DNA from: Butyrivibrio sp. X503
Lineage (GTDB): Bacteria > Bacillota > Clostridia > Lachnospirales > Lachnospiraceae
Length of the DNA: 64,000 bases
Direction of reading: 5' to 3'
Assembly (NCBI RefSeq): GCF_003625475.1
Contig: NZ_RAIQ01000003.1
Location: 186,001 to 250,000 of the forward strand
Shown: positions 1-7,563 of the stretch, one piece after another
Layout of the letters: every line of letters starts with the position of its first letter
Position numbering within the stretch: position 1 is the stretch's first letter
Notes under the pieces: generated by a model
Databases searched by the model: none
Told to the model about the DNA's origin: nothing
The model's input: only the letters and a program-made list of their open reading frames with translations
Translations under genes and position numbers: made by a program

Positions 1-899
1 TAGAAATAAATATCTTTTTTCTCTCTGAATCCGTGAAGCGAATGAAGCATGCTCACGCTGGTAAAAGACTTTGAGATAGCGTCTACGCCGTTTACGGTCC
101 TTCCGACAAGCATAACTATAGGAAGTCCGCTTACTCTTTTTATATGAGCAATCATCTCTTTAAGATATTCTTCGTCACTCTTTTGCTGCTCTTTGGCAAG
201 GAAGTTAAGATACAAAAAACCTATGTCATAAACGTTCTCATCGCCGAATCCGTCTCTTACAAGAAGGTAAGAATAATCATCAAGATACTCAGAAGCAATA
301 TCATAGAGCTTAGTAATATAGTTGTTCTTTTCTTCTCCGAAATAATCGCCGTCGTCCTCGCTAAAATCAAGCTCGATTCCGACATAGCGCATCTGTCCGT
401 TATCCGGGAGCTTGTCGGTGAGATATTCGATGTGATCTTCGCTGTGTTTTCCTCTGAAAGCCGCGCGTAAGTTTTGTTCAAAAAAGGCTTTGACAAGCTT
501 ATTGTTTCTGCTCGCCTCAATCTCTTTATCTTTATTTTTTTCTATAACTTTTTTAAGAACGCCCTCAAGACTGTCTTTTTCAACAGGCTTAAGAATGTAT
601 GCGTTGCAATGATATCTGAGCGCTTCCTGCGCATAAGAAAACTCGGCGTATCCGCTTAAGATAACGTAAAAGACATCGTTTCCGCTCTCTCGTACTTTCT
701 TAAGAAGCTCAATTCCGTTCATCCCGGGCATCTTGATGTCCGCGATCACAAGATCTATTTTTTCTTTCTCAAGTACTTCAAGCGCGCTCACGCCATCAAG
801 TGCGGTATAAACTTCGAAGCCTTCCTCTTCCCAATTCAGAAGGACCTTAAGTCCCTGCAAAATAAAAGGCTCATCATCAACAAGTAAAACTTTCAGCAT
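1..899 (-). CDS. YesN-type response regulator, 3' end outside window
   Basis: The reading frame starts at the ATG at 899 and stays open to the left edge, so at least 299 residues are present and the C-terminus is missing. Residues 1 to about 120 form a receiver domain: MLKVLLVDDEP at the start, phospho-acceptor Asp in IADIKMPGMNG, and the conserved Lys in YILKPV. The following part resembles the linker of YesN-type regulators, which normally end in an AraC-type DNA-binding domain; that domain would lie outside the window. The start is 3 bases after the stop of the kinase gene upstream, so the two are cotranscribed and almost certainly form one two-component system. In this family the pair often regulates carbohydrate uptake or use; the target here cannot be seen. 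Confidence 0.88.
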   Translation of the reverse strand, partial: MLKVLLVDDEPFILQGLKVLLNWEEEGFEVYTALDGVSALEVLEKEKIDLVIADIKMPGMNGIELLKKVRESGNDVFYVILSGYAEFSYAQEALRYHCNAYILKPVEKDSLEGVLKKVIEKNKDKEIEASRNNKLVKAFFEQNLRAAFRGKHSEDHIEYLTDKLPDNGQMRYVGIELDFSEDDGDYFGEEKNNYITKLYDIASEYLDDYSYLLVRDGFGDENVYDIGFLYLNFLAKEQQKSDEEYLKEMIAHIKRVSGLPIVMLVGRTVNGVDAISKSFTSVSMLHSLHGFREKKDIYF

Positions 900-902
900 T
901 AT

Positions 903-2471
903 TTATATAATTCCTTTCAAACTCTCGCTCGGTATTTTGATCGTAACGATCGTTCCGATGCCTTCTTCCGAATCAATGTCGAAAACAGCCTTATTGTCTG
1001 TCACCATCTTAAGTCTGAGCGATGCATTGATAACACCGACTCTTCCCTTTTTCTGTAGCAATTCTATACTGGCATTTCTCATTGAATCCAAAAGCTTCCC
1101 TGCTTCTTCCTCGGGCATTCCGTTTCCGGTGTCCTCAACCTCGATGTTCAGCATATCATCTTTTTTATAGATCCTAAGGAAGATCCAGCCGTTCGTGATC
1201 TTACTCTCTATTCCGTGAACGCAGGCATTCTCGACAAACGTAACGAGCGTCAATTTGGGAACGTTGTATTCCAAGCACTCGTCGTCTGCTTCTATATTAT
1301 ACGAAAGTCTGTCACCGAATCTGTATTTCTGAAGCTCCAGATAATTCTCTACAAACTCAAGCTCCTGTTTGACAGTAACATTGTCATGATCCCATTCGGT
1401 GTACTGACGCTGGAGTTTGGCGAGCTTCTCGACCATGTACGCAGTCTCCGACTCTTTTTTGATAATGCTGTGCATTCTTATACTCTCAAGCGCGTTAAAA
1501 AGAAAATGCGGGTTGATCTGACTGTGGAGCGCATGGAGCTCAGCGTGTTGCCTCGTCAGCACCATCTCCTGCTCTCTTAGCTTGTAACTGTATGCGATCC
1601 TGTTAATCCTAAGCATAAGTGCCGCGGGAAGGATTACATTTATAAGTCCCAAAACAATCAGCTGCCAGCCCCAGTTCTTGAGCCAACCTTCTCTGCTCTG
1701 TCCGTTGTTTATCACATGAATCTTGAGCTGCTGATTATATATCTGCATATCCGCAGTATATCCGATGTTGGTAAGCTCCGATACTCTCCTGAACGGCTGT
1801 GCTATATTCGAATCTTTTTTGTTTGAAAAAAGAATCCTGTCATTGTCGCACACATATGCCGCCATGTCATAGTTCATGTTCGAAAGAAGCGTATTGCACT
1901 GGGTATAATCAAGACTGATCAAAAGAATACTTTTGGAATTGTGATCAAAATAGTCCAGCCTTTTTATAAAGTAAACTCTTCTGGCGTTTTCAGTCGTGCC
2001 TGCACTGTTCCTTCCGTAGAAAAAATACAGCCCCATATCCAAGCCGGTATTTTGAGTATATATATACCAGGGTTGCCTCTTACATCTATCAATATGCTGA
2101 AACTGCGATCCGTTCACAATCGTATCGTTGTCCGTGTAGATAACGTATTCAACATTACTCTGTCCTGCAACCACATTAACAAGCGTATCGTCAAAAAAAT
2201 CTCTGTAGGCATCATAGTACTCAAGAGGAGACGAATACTCTCTGTTCATGTAATTATATATGTACCTACTGGTATAGATGCTCCTGGCAAGCCTCGCAGC
2301 TGTCTCAACCTCTTCCTGACACGTGTATTTGACAGCATCGGCTACACTTTCCATTTCATGCATTGTTTTGGTGTTCTCGGTACGCAAAATACCGCCGATC
2401 ACGACCGCATCCATTATTACCAGTGGAATTATTGCAAAAAACATGTATAGTATAATTAGTTTCTTTTTCAT
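903..2471 (-). CDS. YesM-type sensor histidine kinase
   Basis: This 522-residue protein has an N-terminal membrane segment (about residues 4-27), an extracytoplasmic sensor region of about 240 residues, and a second membrane segment near residue 280. The cytoplasmic part has the His_kinase family phosphorylation box (HSQINPHFLFNALES), followed by a HATPase domain with N-box TFVENACVHG and G-box DTGNGMP. This is the architecture of YesM/LytS-like kinases. No clear HAMP domain is visible. The kinase is paired with the receiver-domain regulator 3 bases downstream. The ligand is unknown; related systems sense extracellular sugars, sometimes through a sugar-binding protein. No strong Shine-Dalgarno is visible before the ATG at 2471. 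Confidence 0.9.
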   Translation of the reverse strand: MKKKLIILYMFFAIIPLVIMDAVVIGGILRTENTKTMHEMESVADAVKYTCQEEVETAARLARSIYTSRYIYNYMNREYSSPLEYYDAYRDFFDDTLVNVVAGQSNVEYVIYTDNDTIVNGSQFQHIDRCKRQPWYIYTQNTGLDMGLYFFYGRNSAGTTENARRVYFIKRLDYFDHNSKSILLISLDYTQCNTLLSNMNYDMAAYVCDNDRILFSNKKDSNIAQPFRRVSELTNIGYTADMQIYNQQLKIHVINNGQSREGWLKNWGWQLIVLGLINVILPAALMLRINRIAYSYKLREQEMVLTRQHAELHALHSQINPHFLFNALESIRMHSIIKKESETAYMVEKLAKLQRQYTEWDHDNVTVKQELEFVENYLELQKYRFGDRLSYNIEADDECLEYNVPKLTLVTFVENACVHGIESKITNGWIFLRIYKKDDMLNIEVEDTGNGMPEEEAGKLLDSMRNASIELLQKKGRVGVINASLRLKMVTDNKAVFDIDSEEGIGTIVTIKIPSESLKGII

Positions 2472-2525
2472 AGAGACTATTTTATCACATGAAATTTACA
2501 GCGTATATTCAAGGAGGTGAATGAT

Positions 2526-2858
2526 TTGGAAAAAAGATTCAGAGACTACATAAGACACTTTGAAAAGCTTGATTTTGACGTTCTATCCGAAGAAGAGGTT
2601 GACCAGGAAAAAGAAGAGATAGGGCTTCATGTAGATATACTCCAGCACGAAATGCTTAGAAAGATCATAATGACCATGGGAATCTTTGTATGCGCTTGCG
2701 TTATTTTCTCAGCGGGAATCATCGCAAATGTGCTTTTCGTCGATATAATCGGAATCGTAATGTTTATCGGCGGAATCGTTATGGCTTTCAGCTACAAAGA
2801 GAGCAAGGATGTTATGGGAAAACTGTGTGTCTTTGTAGATAAGTTGACGATGCTGTAA
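2526..2858 (+). CDS. Small two-TM membrane protein, TTG start
   Basis: A GTG at 2517 is in frame but is the last base of the perfect Shine-Dalgarno AAGGAGG (2511-2517), so it cannot be the start. A TTG at 2526, 8 bases after that site, is ideally spaced and gives a 110-residue protein beginning MEKRFRDYIRHFEKL. The first 50 residues are charged and helical. Two hydrophobic segments follow (around IIMTMGIFVCACVIFSAGII and VLFVDIIGIVMFIGG). It is divergent from the kinase gene and precedes two tRNA genes. I do not recognise the family. Confidence 0.75.
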   Translation: MEKRFRDYIRHFEKLDFDVLSEEEVDQEKEEIGLHVDILQHEMLRKIIMTMGIFVCACVIFSAGIIANVLFVDIIGIVMFIGGIVMAFSYKESKDVMGKLCVFVDKLTML

Positions 2859-2869
2859 ACAGCATAAAA

Positions 2870-2900
2870 AAGAGGTCTGATTTAGCCTTTCAAACCTCTT
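2870..2900. terminator. Inverted repeat after the small membrane protein gene
   Basis: AAGAGGT at 2870-2876 pairs with ACCTCTT at 2894-2900, with a further TGA/TCA pairing inside. The U-run lies on the minus strand (a run of A on the plus strand at 2866-2871), so as an intrinsic terminator it would work best for minus-strand transcription. The right arm overlaps the -35 box of the tRNA promoter. It is a plausible but weak terminator. Confidence 0.4.
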
Positions 2901-2927
2901 GACAGCGCCCGAAAAAGTGGGTATCAT
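2899..2927 (+). promoter_or_regulatory. Sigma-A promoter of the tRNA-Leu pair
   Basis: A perfect -35 box TTGACA (2899-2904) is separated by 17 bases from TATCAT (2922-2927, 5 of 6 matches to TATAAT). The first tRNA begins at 2942, which fits a short leader. This would drive both tRNA-Leu genes. Confidence 0.8.
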
Positions 2928-2941
2928 TAACTACGTTGCTT

Positions 2942-3024
2942 GCAGGAGTGGCGGAATGGCAGACGCGCATGGTTCAGGTCCATGTGTTGGCAACAACATG
3001 AGGGTTCAAGTCCCTTCTCCTGCA
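2942..3024 (+). tRNA. tRNA-Leu (anticodon CAG)
   Basis: The acceptor arms GCAGGAG (2942-2948) and CTCCTGC (3017-3023) pair fully, with discriminator A at 3024. The anticodon stem CATGG/CCATG encloses the loop TTCAGGT, giving anticodon CAG. A long class II variable arm and the T-loop GGGTTCAAGTCCC follow. The CCA end is not encoded. It reads CUG codons. Confidence 0.95.
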
Positions 3025-3079
3025 CTGGAGCTTTCCGGTGCAATGGTGAAGTTCATAAGCCCTTTCGGGGCGCATATAT

Positions 3080-3164
3080 GCGGAAGTGTCGGAATTGGCA
3101 GACGAGCAAGACTAAGGATCTTGTGACTGTTTATGTCGTGTGGGTTCAAGTCCCATCTTCCGCA
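3080..3164 (+). tRNA. tRNA-Leu (anticodon TAA)
   Basis: The acceptor arms GCGGAAG (3080-3086) and CTTCCGC (3157-3163) pair, with discriminator A at 3164. The anticodon stem CAAGA/TCTTG encloses CTAAGGA, giving anticodon TAA (UUA codons). It has a long class II variable arm and the T-loop GGGTTCAAGTCCC. It lies 55 bases after the first tRNA-Leu, probably on the same transcript, and is followed at once by a terminator. Confidence 0.95.
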
Positions 3165-3228
3165 CTAAACCAAAAAGGAACCGGTTCAATGAACCGATTC
3201 CTTTTGTTTAGTGCGGAAGATGGGACTT
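3148..3228. repeat. Long inverted repeat that copies the tRNA-Leu 3' end
   Basis: The terminator palindrome extends far beyond its core. The 23 bases from 3148 (T-arm 3' half, acceptor 3' strand and the flank up to 3170) occur again as a perfect reverse complement ending at 3228. The arms are about 37 bases with a mismatch and a one-base bulge. An inverted copy of a tRNA 3' end is not needed for termination and could be left from recombination. Confidence 0.85.
3173..3209 (+). terminator. Terminator after the tRNA-Leu pair
   Basis: AAAAGGAA plus CGGTTC (3173-3187) pairs with GAACCG plus TTCCTTTT (3191-3205) with one mismatch and a 3-base loop, followed by T-rich sequence. It sits 9 bases after the tRNA, as expected for a tRNA terminator. 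Confidence 0.8.
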
Positions 3229-3264
3229 TGGCATTGTTTTTTGTTAACACTTTGTTGCAGCAAT

Positions 3265-3294
3265 TTGCATTAATATGTGCTTATTTAGTATAAT
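3265..3294 (+). promoter_or_regulatory. Sigma-A promoter of the methyltransferase gene
   Basis: TTGCAT (3265-3270), an 18-base spacer and a perfect TATAAT (3289-3294) lie 68 bases before the methyltransferase start. No other gene follows on this strand. Confidence 0.7.
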
Positions 3295-3362
3295 GGTGTG
3301 GGGATTATATGTTATCGGAAGGAGAATTGATTAACGCTTAAGTAATAAATGGAGGGAAAGAG

Positions 3363-3971
3363 ATGTTTAATTACTATAAGTACAAGAGGTATGCAAAGTA
3401 CCTTGTTCAGTACCTTGGGGAACGAATAAGAGGTATTGATTTTACTATGCGCGACTTATCACTCATAGAGGAAACGGGAGGCGTACTTCACGGTTATTCC
3501 AAGACGGATGATAAGCATGCGGAAGAGATTTTGGATTGTTTGGACGTTGATTGCAGCAAAAAGCTGCTCGATATCGGCTGCGGAAAGGGCGCATTTCTAA
3601 GAGATGCGAGTTACTTCCCGTTTGGAGAGATCGCAGGACTTGAGTATTCATCGGATCTTGCCAAGATTGCCGAGAAAAACATGAAAAAGCTCAATCTTCA
3701 AAGAAGAGTTAAAGTCATCAGGGGCGATGCCTGCAGATATAACGGATATGAGAATTTCAACGTATTTTACTTCTTTAACCCGTTCAACAAAGATGTGATG
3801 AACAGAGTTCTAAGAAGGATACTGTACAGAAGATCCGATCCTTTCTGGATCATTCTTCACAACCCGGTATGCGCCAACGAAGTCCTTGAACACGGACTCG
3901 TAGAAAAAGAAAGACTATTTGATGATGTAAAACAGTATGAGACTGTTATTTATAAGTGGGAACATGCGTAA
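3363..3971 (+). CDS. Class I SAM-dependent methyltransferase
   Basis: This 202-residue protein has the SAM-binding motif I LLDIGCGKGAFL near residues 69-80, an acidic residue at the end of the next strand (GLEYS), and a later VIRGDACRY segment matching motif II of class I methyltransferases. The substrate cannot be told from sequence. The gene is monocistronic, preceded by GGAGG 9 bases before the ATG and a TATAAT promoter, and closed by a strong terminator shared with the convergent gene. The N-terminal 60 residues are basic and helical. Confidence 0.8.
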   Translation: MFNYYKYKRYAKYLVQYLGERIRGIDFTMRDLSLIEETGGVLHGYSKTDDKHAEEILDCLDVDCSKKLLDIGCGKGAFLRDASYFPFGEIAGLEYSSDLAKIAEKNMKKLNLQRRVKVIRGDACRYNGYENFNVFYFFNPFNKDVMNRVLRRILYRRSDPFWIILHNPVCANEVLEHGLVEKERLFDDVKQYETVIYKWEHA

Positions 3972-3979
3972 TATAAAAG

Positions 3980-4014
3980 CGGCAGGCTGAACGAATATCA
4001 GCCTGCCGTTTTTT
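3980..4014. terminator. Bidirectional terminator between convergent genes
   Basis: An 11-base perfect stem (3980-3990 with 3998-4008) is followed by six T (4009-4014) on the plus strand, and by a T-rich stretch on the minus strand. The stop codon of the minus-strand arginase-like gene is part of the right arm. Confidence 0.9.
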
Positions 4015-4777
4015 CATTCAGTATTTCAAGCACTTTCAGGTTAAACTCATCATTCCCTGCCATCGCCGCTCCGACGTCGATGCCTTCCTGATCCGGAGCA
4101 CACTCTCCGCAGATATCGATTCCGATAAGCTTTCTATCGGGGGCGGAGGCCAGCTCACGGATACTCCCAAGTAAATCATCAGCATTCATCTCTCCCTGAT
4201 CCCAGTTGGTTATGAGTTCTTCTCTTTTTACTACATCTTTATCTACAGAGAGATAAACGGGATACTCGGTCTTGGGAAGACCTGTTTTTATATCATCAAG
4301 CGTATAAAAAGAAACCCTGTCCGTGTCTTCCTTAGAAAGCTCCGAAATAAGATTCTCATCGGCGCCTATGATGTGCACGTCTCTCACATTAGGATTATCC
4401 TGCAAGACCTTTAGCACCCATCCCCCGCAGGATAAGATATCGCCGAACTTGGGCGGCTGCATATCGGGATGATGGTCAAAGACAATAAGAGAAAAAGGCT
4501 CTTTCACCAAGGATAAAAGAATGTAAGACATATAGTGATAGTTGCCGGAATCTATGAAATGTATGCTTTCTGGCGACAATTTTGCTTTTTCAATCCTCTC
4601 TTTTATCTCAGCCACCGCAATATCGTCGCACATGCAATTCGTGCCGGGGATGTCCTTCATATCAAGCAAGGCAGCCTCTTTGCCGCTGCCACAAAAACAA
4701 GAGCTTTTATCGCCTTGATAAAAGCTCTCTTCTTCATAAACACCTGAAAAATTTAATACAGTAATCTTGCCGTTCAT
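3998..4777 (-). CDS. Arginase/agmatinase-fold (ureohydrolase-like) protein
   Basis: The 259-residue protein keeps the metal-binding signatures of the ureohydrolase superfamily in order: GNYH (normally GGDH), FDHHPD (normally DAHxD), and SVDKDV (the SxDxD motif), followed by a late Glu in IDICGECA. All expected binuclear-metal ligands are present, so catalysis is plausible, but the substrate may not be arginine; overall similarity to true arginases is low. Its Shine-Dalgarno (AAGGAC) overlaps the stop codon of the mecA-like gene, with the ATG at 4777 only 8 bases after that gene, so the two are translationally coupled and share the CIRCE-controlled promoter. A link to proteolysis or stress is inference from context. 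Confidence 0.7.
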   Translation of the reverse strand: MNGKITVLNFSGVYEEESFYQGDKSSCFCGSGKEAALLDMKDIPGTNCMCDDIAVAEIKERIEKAKLSPESIHFIDSGNYHYMSYILLSLVKEPFSLIVFDHHPDMQPPKFGDILSCGGWVLKVLQDNPNVRDVHIIGADENLISELSKEDTDRVSFYTLDDIKTGLPKTEYPVYLSVDKDVVKREELITNWDQGEMNADDLLGSIRELASAPDRKLIGIDICGECAPDQEGIDVGAAMAGNDEFNLKVLEILNEKTAG

Positions 4778-4784
4778 CTTGTCC

Positions 4785-5555
4785 TTATCTTGTGAGGTCT
4801 GCCAAGTGGATGATCGCGTCGCTGTCTATGATCTTCTCGCCCTGTTCCTCGATAAACATCGCTTCGGGGGCATTTACGAGAAGTATCTCGGAGTACTCAA
4901 CTCCCGCTCTTCTCATGTCATAGATTATCTCTTCCCTGGCGGACATAAGTCCCGCCATAAGATAATACATTCCACCATATTTGTACAAAACGGAATCAAC
5001 AATGGGAAGCTTCTGTACAACCTTGGAGAATCTCTCAGCATCCTCAAGATTGTCAAATTCCATCATATATCTAGCATATTCGGAAAGAGGCTGATAACTT
5101 GCCTCAGGCTCCGAATTCTCCATATCCGCCTCTTCGCGGCCGTAAATCTTGCTGATCGTATCCGAAACCTTCGTGATCACCTCGTTAAAAGCAACGCCCT
5201 TATCTCTGCCGGTCTTAGCCAAAATATCCTCAACCTTTTCCTTGGTCAGAGTATTAAGAACCGTAAGTGCGGCCCCGCGAATTCTCTCTGAAGCCTTCTT
5301 GATATCCTCATTGGTCATCTTAACGGCGAAAATGCGCACACTTCCGTCCATCATGATGTTTTTGCTCATCATCATAACTTCCGTCTCGGGATTGTAGTCG
5401 AGCTGCTGTCCGACCTCTTTTCCCAGCTGAGCAAAGAAAGATGTGGTATTCTCAGCTCCGTTGATAACCGCCTCAGGAGTAAGACCTATCTCATGAAGTT
5501 CTGATGCGGCTATACTGCATTCAACTGTTGTGTCATTCATTTTTACTATAATCAC
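4785..5555 (-). CDS. mecA: MecA-family adaptor protein for ClpC
   Basis: MecA proteins deliver substrates to, and help assemble, the ClpC unfoldase. This 256-residue protein begins MIIVKMNDTTVECSIAASEL, which aligns with the MecA N-terminal substrate-binding domain (typically MKIERINE...). A charged linker around residues 135-155 and a C-terminal domain (YARYMMEFDNLEDAERFSKV) resemble the ClpC-binding part. The GTG start at 5555 is preferred because it keeps this N-terminal alignment and has AAAGGAG 10 bases upstream; the later ATG would lose the first strand. It is the first gene of a two-gene operon with the arginase-like gene. ClpC itself is encoded at 31510-34095. The promoter is covered by a CIRCE operator. 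Confidence 0.8.
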   Translation of the reverse strand: MIIVKMNDTTVECSIAASELHEIGLTPEAVINGAENTTSFFAQLGKEVGQQLDYNPETEVMMMSKNIMMDGSVRIFAVKMTNEDIKKASERIRGAALTVLNTLTKEKVEDILAKTGRDKGVAFNEVITKVSDTISKIYGREEADMENSEPEASYQPLSEYARYMMEFDNLEDAERFSKVVQKLPIVDSVLYKYGGMYYLMAGLMSAREEIIYDMRRAGVEYSEILLVNAPEAMFIEEQGEKIIDSDAIIHLADLTR

Positions 5556-5593
5556 TACGCATCATCTCCTTTCATGATTCTTTCTGTACTGTA

Positions 5594-5622
5594 ATTATAG
5601 TTTAAATCATTAGCACTGTCCA
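5594..5622 (-). promoter_or_regulatory. Promoter of the mecA operon
   Basis: On the minus strand TGGACA (5622-5617, 5 of 6 matches to TTGACA) lies 17 bases before a perfect TATAAT (5599-5594), about 40 bases ahead of the GTG start. The -35 box and most of the spacer lie inside the CIRCE inverted repeat. Confidence 0.8.
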
Positions 5623-5636
5623 CATTAGAGTGCTAA
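5610..5636. promoter_or_regulatory. CIRCE operator (HrcA-binding site)
   Basis: TTAGCACTG (5610-5618), nine spacer bases, and GAGTGCTAA (5628-5636) match the CIRCE consensus TTAGCACTC-N9-GAGTGCTAA with one substitution. CIRCE is the operator of the heat-shock repressor HrcA, normally upstream of groES and dnaK operons. Here it overlaps the -35 box of the mecA-like gene. Confidence 0.92.
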
Positions 5637-5681
5637 CTATTCTATAAAAAAACAATAAAAGAATTTCTTATATGTAAATAT

Positions 5682-5732
5682 ATCGGCTTTTCCAAGACCC
5701 TCGATAACTAAAAGCGTCTCAAAAAAGCCGAT
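5682..5732 (-). terminator. Possible terminator of the pilus operon
   Basis: ATCGGCTTTT (5682-5691) and AAAAGCCGAT (5723-5732) form a perfect 10-base stem with a 31-base loop, starting 13 bases after the stop of the last pilus-operon gene. The U-tract on the minus strand is poor, so it is a weak or Rho-assisted terminator at best. Confidence 0.45.
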
Positions 5733-5744
5733 TTAATAAGTTCT

Positions 5745-6392
5745 TTATTTTTTTCTAATATGTTTACTCTTTTCAGCCGCATCAAGCACATCGGGAACAG
5801 CTCCCGTCTCCGATGTCTTTCCCGTCGATTCGCAGCGTACGGTAACTCTGTTTGCACCACCGATCGTACAGGTAAAAAGAGTCAGATCCCAGTCGCCCGC
5901 TTCCATCTCTTCGGCGTCATAAGATCCAAGCGTTTCCATATTGGTAACTTCAAAATAAAAGCTCTTTCCGTTCATATCGGTGATCACAACTTCATCCCCG
6001 GTCGAAAGCAGCTTTAAGTTTCCGAAATGCTCAACATAATTATGCCCCGCGATTATGAGATTATTCTCATATACAGAGCCCTTGTATCTACACACTGATA
6101 CTTTGGCGTTATCCTTGCCCCATTCGCTCTGTATGGGGAGCAATAGACCAAGACTCGGTATCTCGACCGTTCCGACAAAACTCCTGCCTCCGACATCGAC
6201 AACAGGCATATCGCCCGATTCGTCATAATCAAGAACCATACCCGGCATCTGCTCGACAACACCCTCGAGAAGTTCATCCGAAGCTTTTCCCGCCTCGGCG
6301 CTCTCATTAAAGTTATGTCTGATCAAAAAAGCCGCCGCAAATATGAAGATAGCTCCAATCGCTATATAAATGTATCCGGAATATTTCTTCAT
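5745..6392 (-). CDS. Sortase (class B/D-like), last gene of the pilus operon
   Basis: The 215-residue protein has one N-terminal membrane anchor (about residues 5-24) and a sortase core with catalytic His in IAGHNY, catalytic Cys in LTLFTC, and Arg in RVTVRC. It lacks the C-terminal membrane segment and lid that mark class C pilin polymerases, so it more likely anchors finished pili or other LPxTG proteins to peptidoglycan. It follows the LPQTG pilin gene, separated by an intercistronic hairpin. The start has AGAGGA 8 bases upstream. The exact class assignment is uncertain. Confidence 0.85.
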   Translation of the reverse strand: MKKYSGYIYIAIGAIFIFAAAFLIRHNFNESAEAGKASDELLEGVVEQMPGMVLDYDESGDMPVVDVGGRSFVGTVEIPSLGLLLPIQSEWGKDNAKVSVCRYKGSVYENNLIIAGHNYVEHFGNLKLLSTGDEVVITDMNGKSFYFEVTNMETLGSYDAEEMEAGDWDLTLFTCTIGGANRVTVRCESTGKTSETGAVPDVLDAAEKSKHIRKK

Positions 6393-6418
6393 AAATTTTT
6401 CCTCTGTTTATTATATTA

Positions 6419-6448
6419 TACCCCATGAGCAAGGTAACTCATGGGGTA
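6419..6448 (-). other. Intercistronic hairpin before the terminal sortase
   Basis: TACCCCATGAG and CTCATGGGGTA (6419-6429 with 6438-6448) form a perfect 11-base stem with an 8-base loop. No U-run follows on the minus strand, so it may be a partial attenuator or an mRNA-end-stabilising structure rather than a full terminator. Confidence 0.7.
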
Positions 6449-6452
6449 ATAT

Positions 6453-7538
6453 TCATGCTTTTTTATGGTTTTTCCTGATTCCTTTTACGATGAAAAAGAT
6501 ACCAACGATCAAAAGAATCGGAAGCGGCCACCAGAGCTGTCCTGTCTGAGGAAGTCTCCTTGCGCCCAAAACGGCAGGGAGTTCCCTTATTGCTCCTAAA
6601 ACATCAGGAAACTGCGGTGGTCCGGGAGGCGTACTCGGAGGTCCTCCGGGAGGAGTTCCGGGTGGTCCCGGTGGTGGCGGAGTCGTATCGTTATACGTAT
6701 TGGTCATGGTATAAACCACCATAAGTCCGTCAGAATCTTCATTCTTGGTGATAGAAACCGTATAAGAAGAATTGTTGCCCTCAATGGTCTCTTCGAATTC
6801 CCAAATATATCCGGGCTTATCCTTCCATGAATAAGACCATCCGTTGCCACTGTTAAGTGTCACTCTCTTATATTCTTCGCCGTTTCTTTTTATAAGTACC
6901 GATATGGATGTAGGTCTTACATTCTCATTACCGGAATCATTCCATCTCTTATGAAGCTCAAATTGAACCTCACGATCTATATCATATTTTTCACATTTTG
7001 CGGTAGCCTCAGCAATGTACTGTGCACCGTCGTAAATCCATTCATCATCATCACCGAGCTGCGGAACGGTAACCAGGAAAGGAGAAAAGACATATCGGCA
7101 ATCATCATACAAAAGATCCTCTGTATAGACCAGATATAATCCAAGTCCGATGCCTGAAAATGAAGCTTTTCCATTCTGCGAAACCGAAGTGTATGCAGGC
7201 TTATGCTGAAGTACCGCTGTAGGCATTACCGCCTCAAGAACCTGTTTCCACTGCCCCTGATCCTTAATGGAATTAATCGAAATCGATGTTAAACCGGCGT
7301 AATCCGAATCAAGCGTAAATTCGCCTATCTCAGTTACACTGCCTATCTTGTAAATATGAGATTGTACGCCGTCAAACAGCTTGTCGTCGCCAAATTTGTA
7401 GGTCACGGAAAGCGAACCCGTTTTGGTAAGGTCCACGGCACTTCTGGCGTGTGCATCAACGGAATATGCTCCGACGGCAGCCATAAACACCATCACCGCG
7501 ATCAATATTCGGCTAAAGATACTCTTTACCTTGTTCAT
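6453..7538 (-). CDS. Ancillary (probably basal) pilin with LPQTG anchor
   Basis: The 361-residue protein starts with a signal peptide (to about residue 32, cleavage near DAHA/RSA) and ends with the sorting signal LPQTGQ, a hydrophobic segment and a basic tail (KGIRKNHKKA). A Cna_B-like domain lies around residues 190-285 (ELHKRWNDSGNENVRP is a typical strand A). A 25-residue proline/glycine-rich spacer (TPPPPGPPG...) separates it from the anchor, as in basal pilins that span the wall. It lies between the class C sortase and the terminal sortase in the pilus operon. Basal rather than accessory position is inference from the proline-rich spacer and gene order. Confidence 0.85.
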   Translation of the reverse strand: MNKVKSIFSRILIAVMVFMAAVGAYSVDAHARSAVDLTKTGSLSVTYKFGDDKLFDGVQSHIYKIGSVTEIGEFTLDSDYAGLTSISINSIKDQGQWKQVLEAVMPTAVLQHKPAYTSVSQNGKASFSGIGLGLYLVYTEDLLYDDCRYVFSPFLVTVPQLGDDDEWIYDGAQYIAEATAKCEKYDIDREVQFELHKRWNDSGNENVRPTSISVLIKRNGEEYKRVTLNSGNGWSYSWKDKPGYIWEFEETIEGNNSSYTVSITKNEDSDGLMVVYTMTNTYNDTTPPPPGPPGTPPGGPPSTPPGPPQFPDVLGAIRELPAVLGARRLPQTGQLWWPLPILLIVGIFFIVKGIRKNHKKA

Positions 7539-7563
7539 AAAAACAATCCCTCTGAGAGTAGCA

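Noticed and set aside
2899-3293. Open reading frames across the two tRNA-Leu genes
   Set aside because: They are read through structured tRNA and terminator sequence and have no ribosome-binding site.
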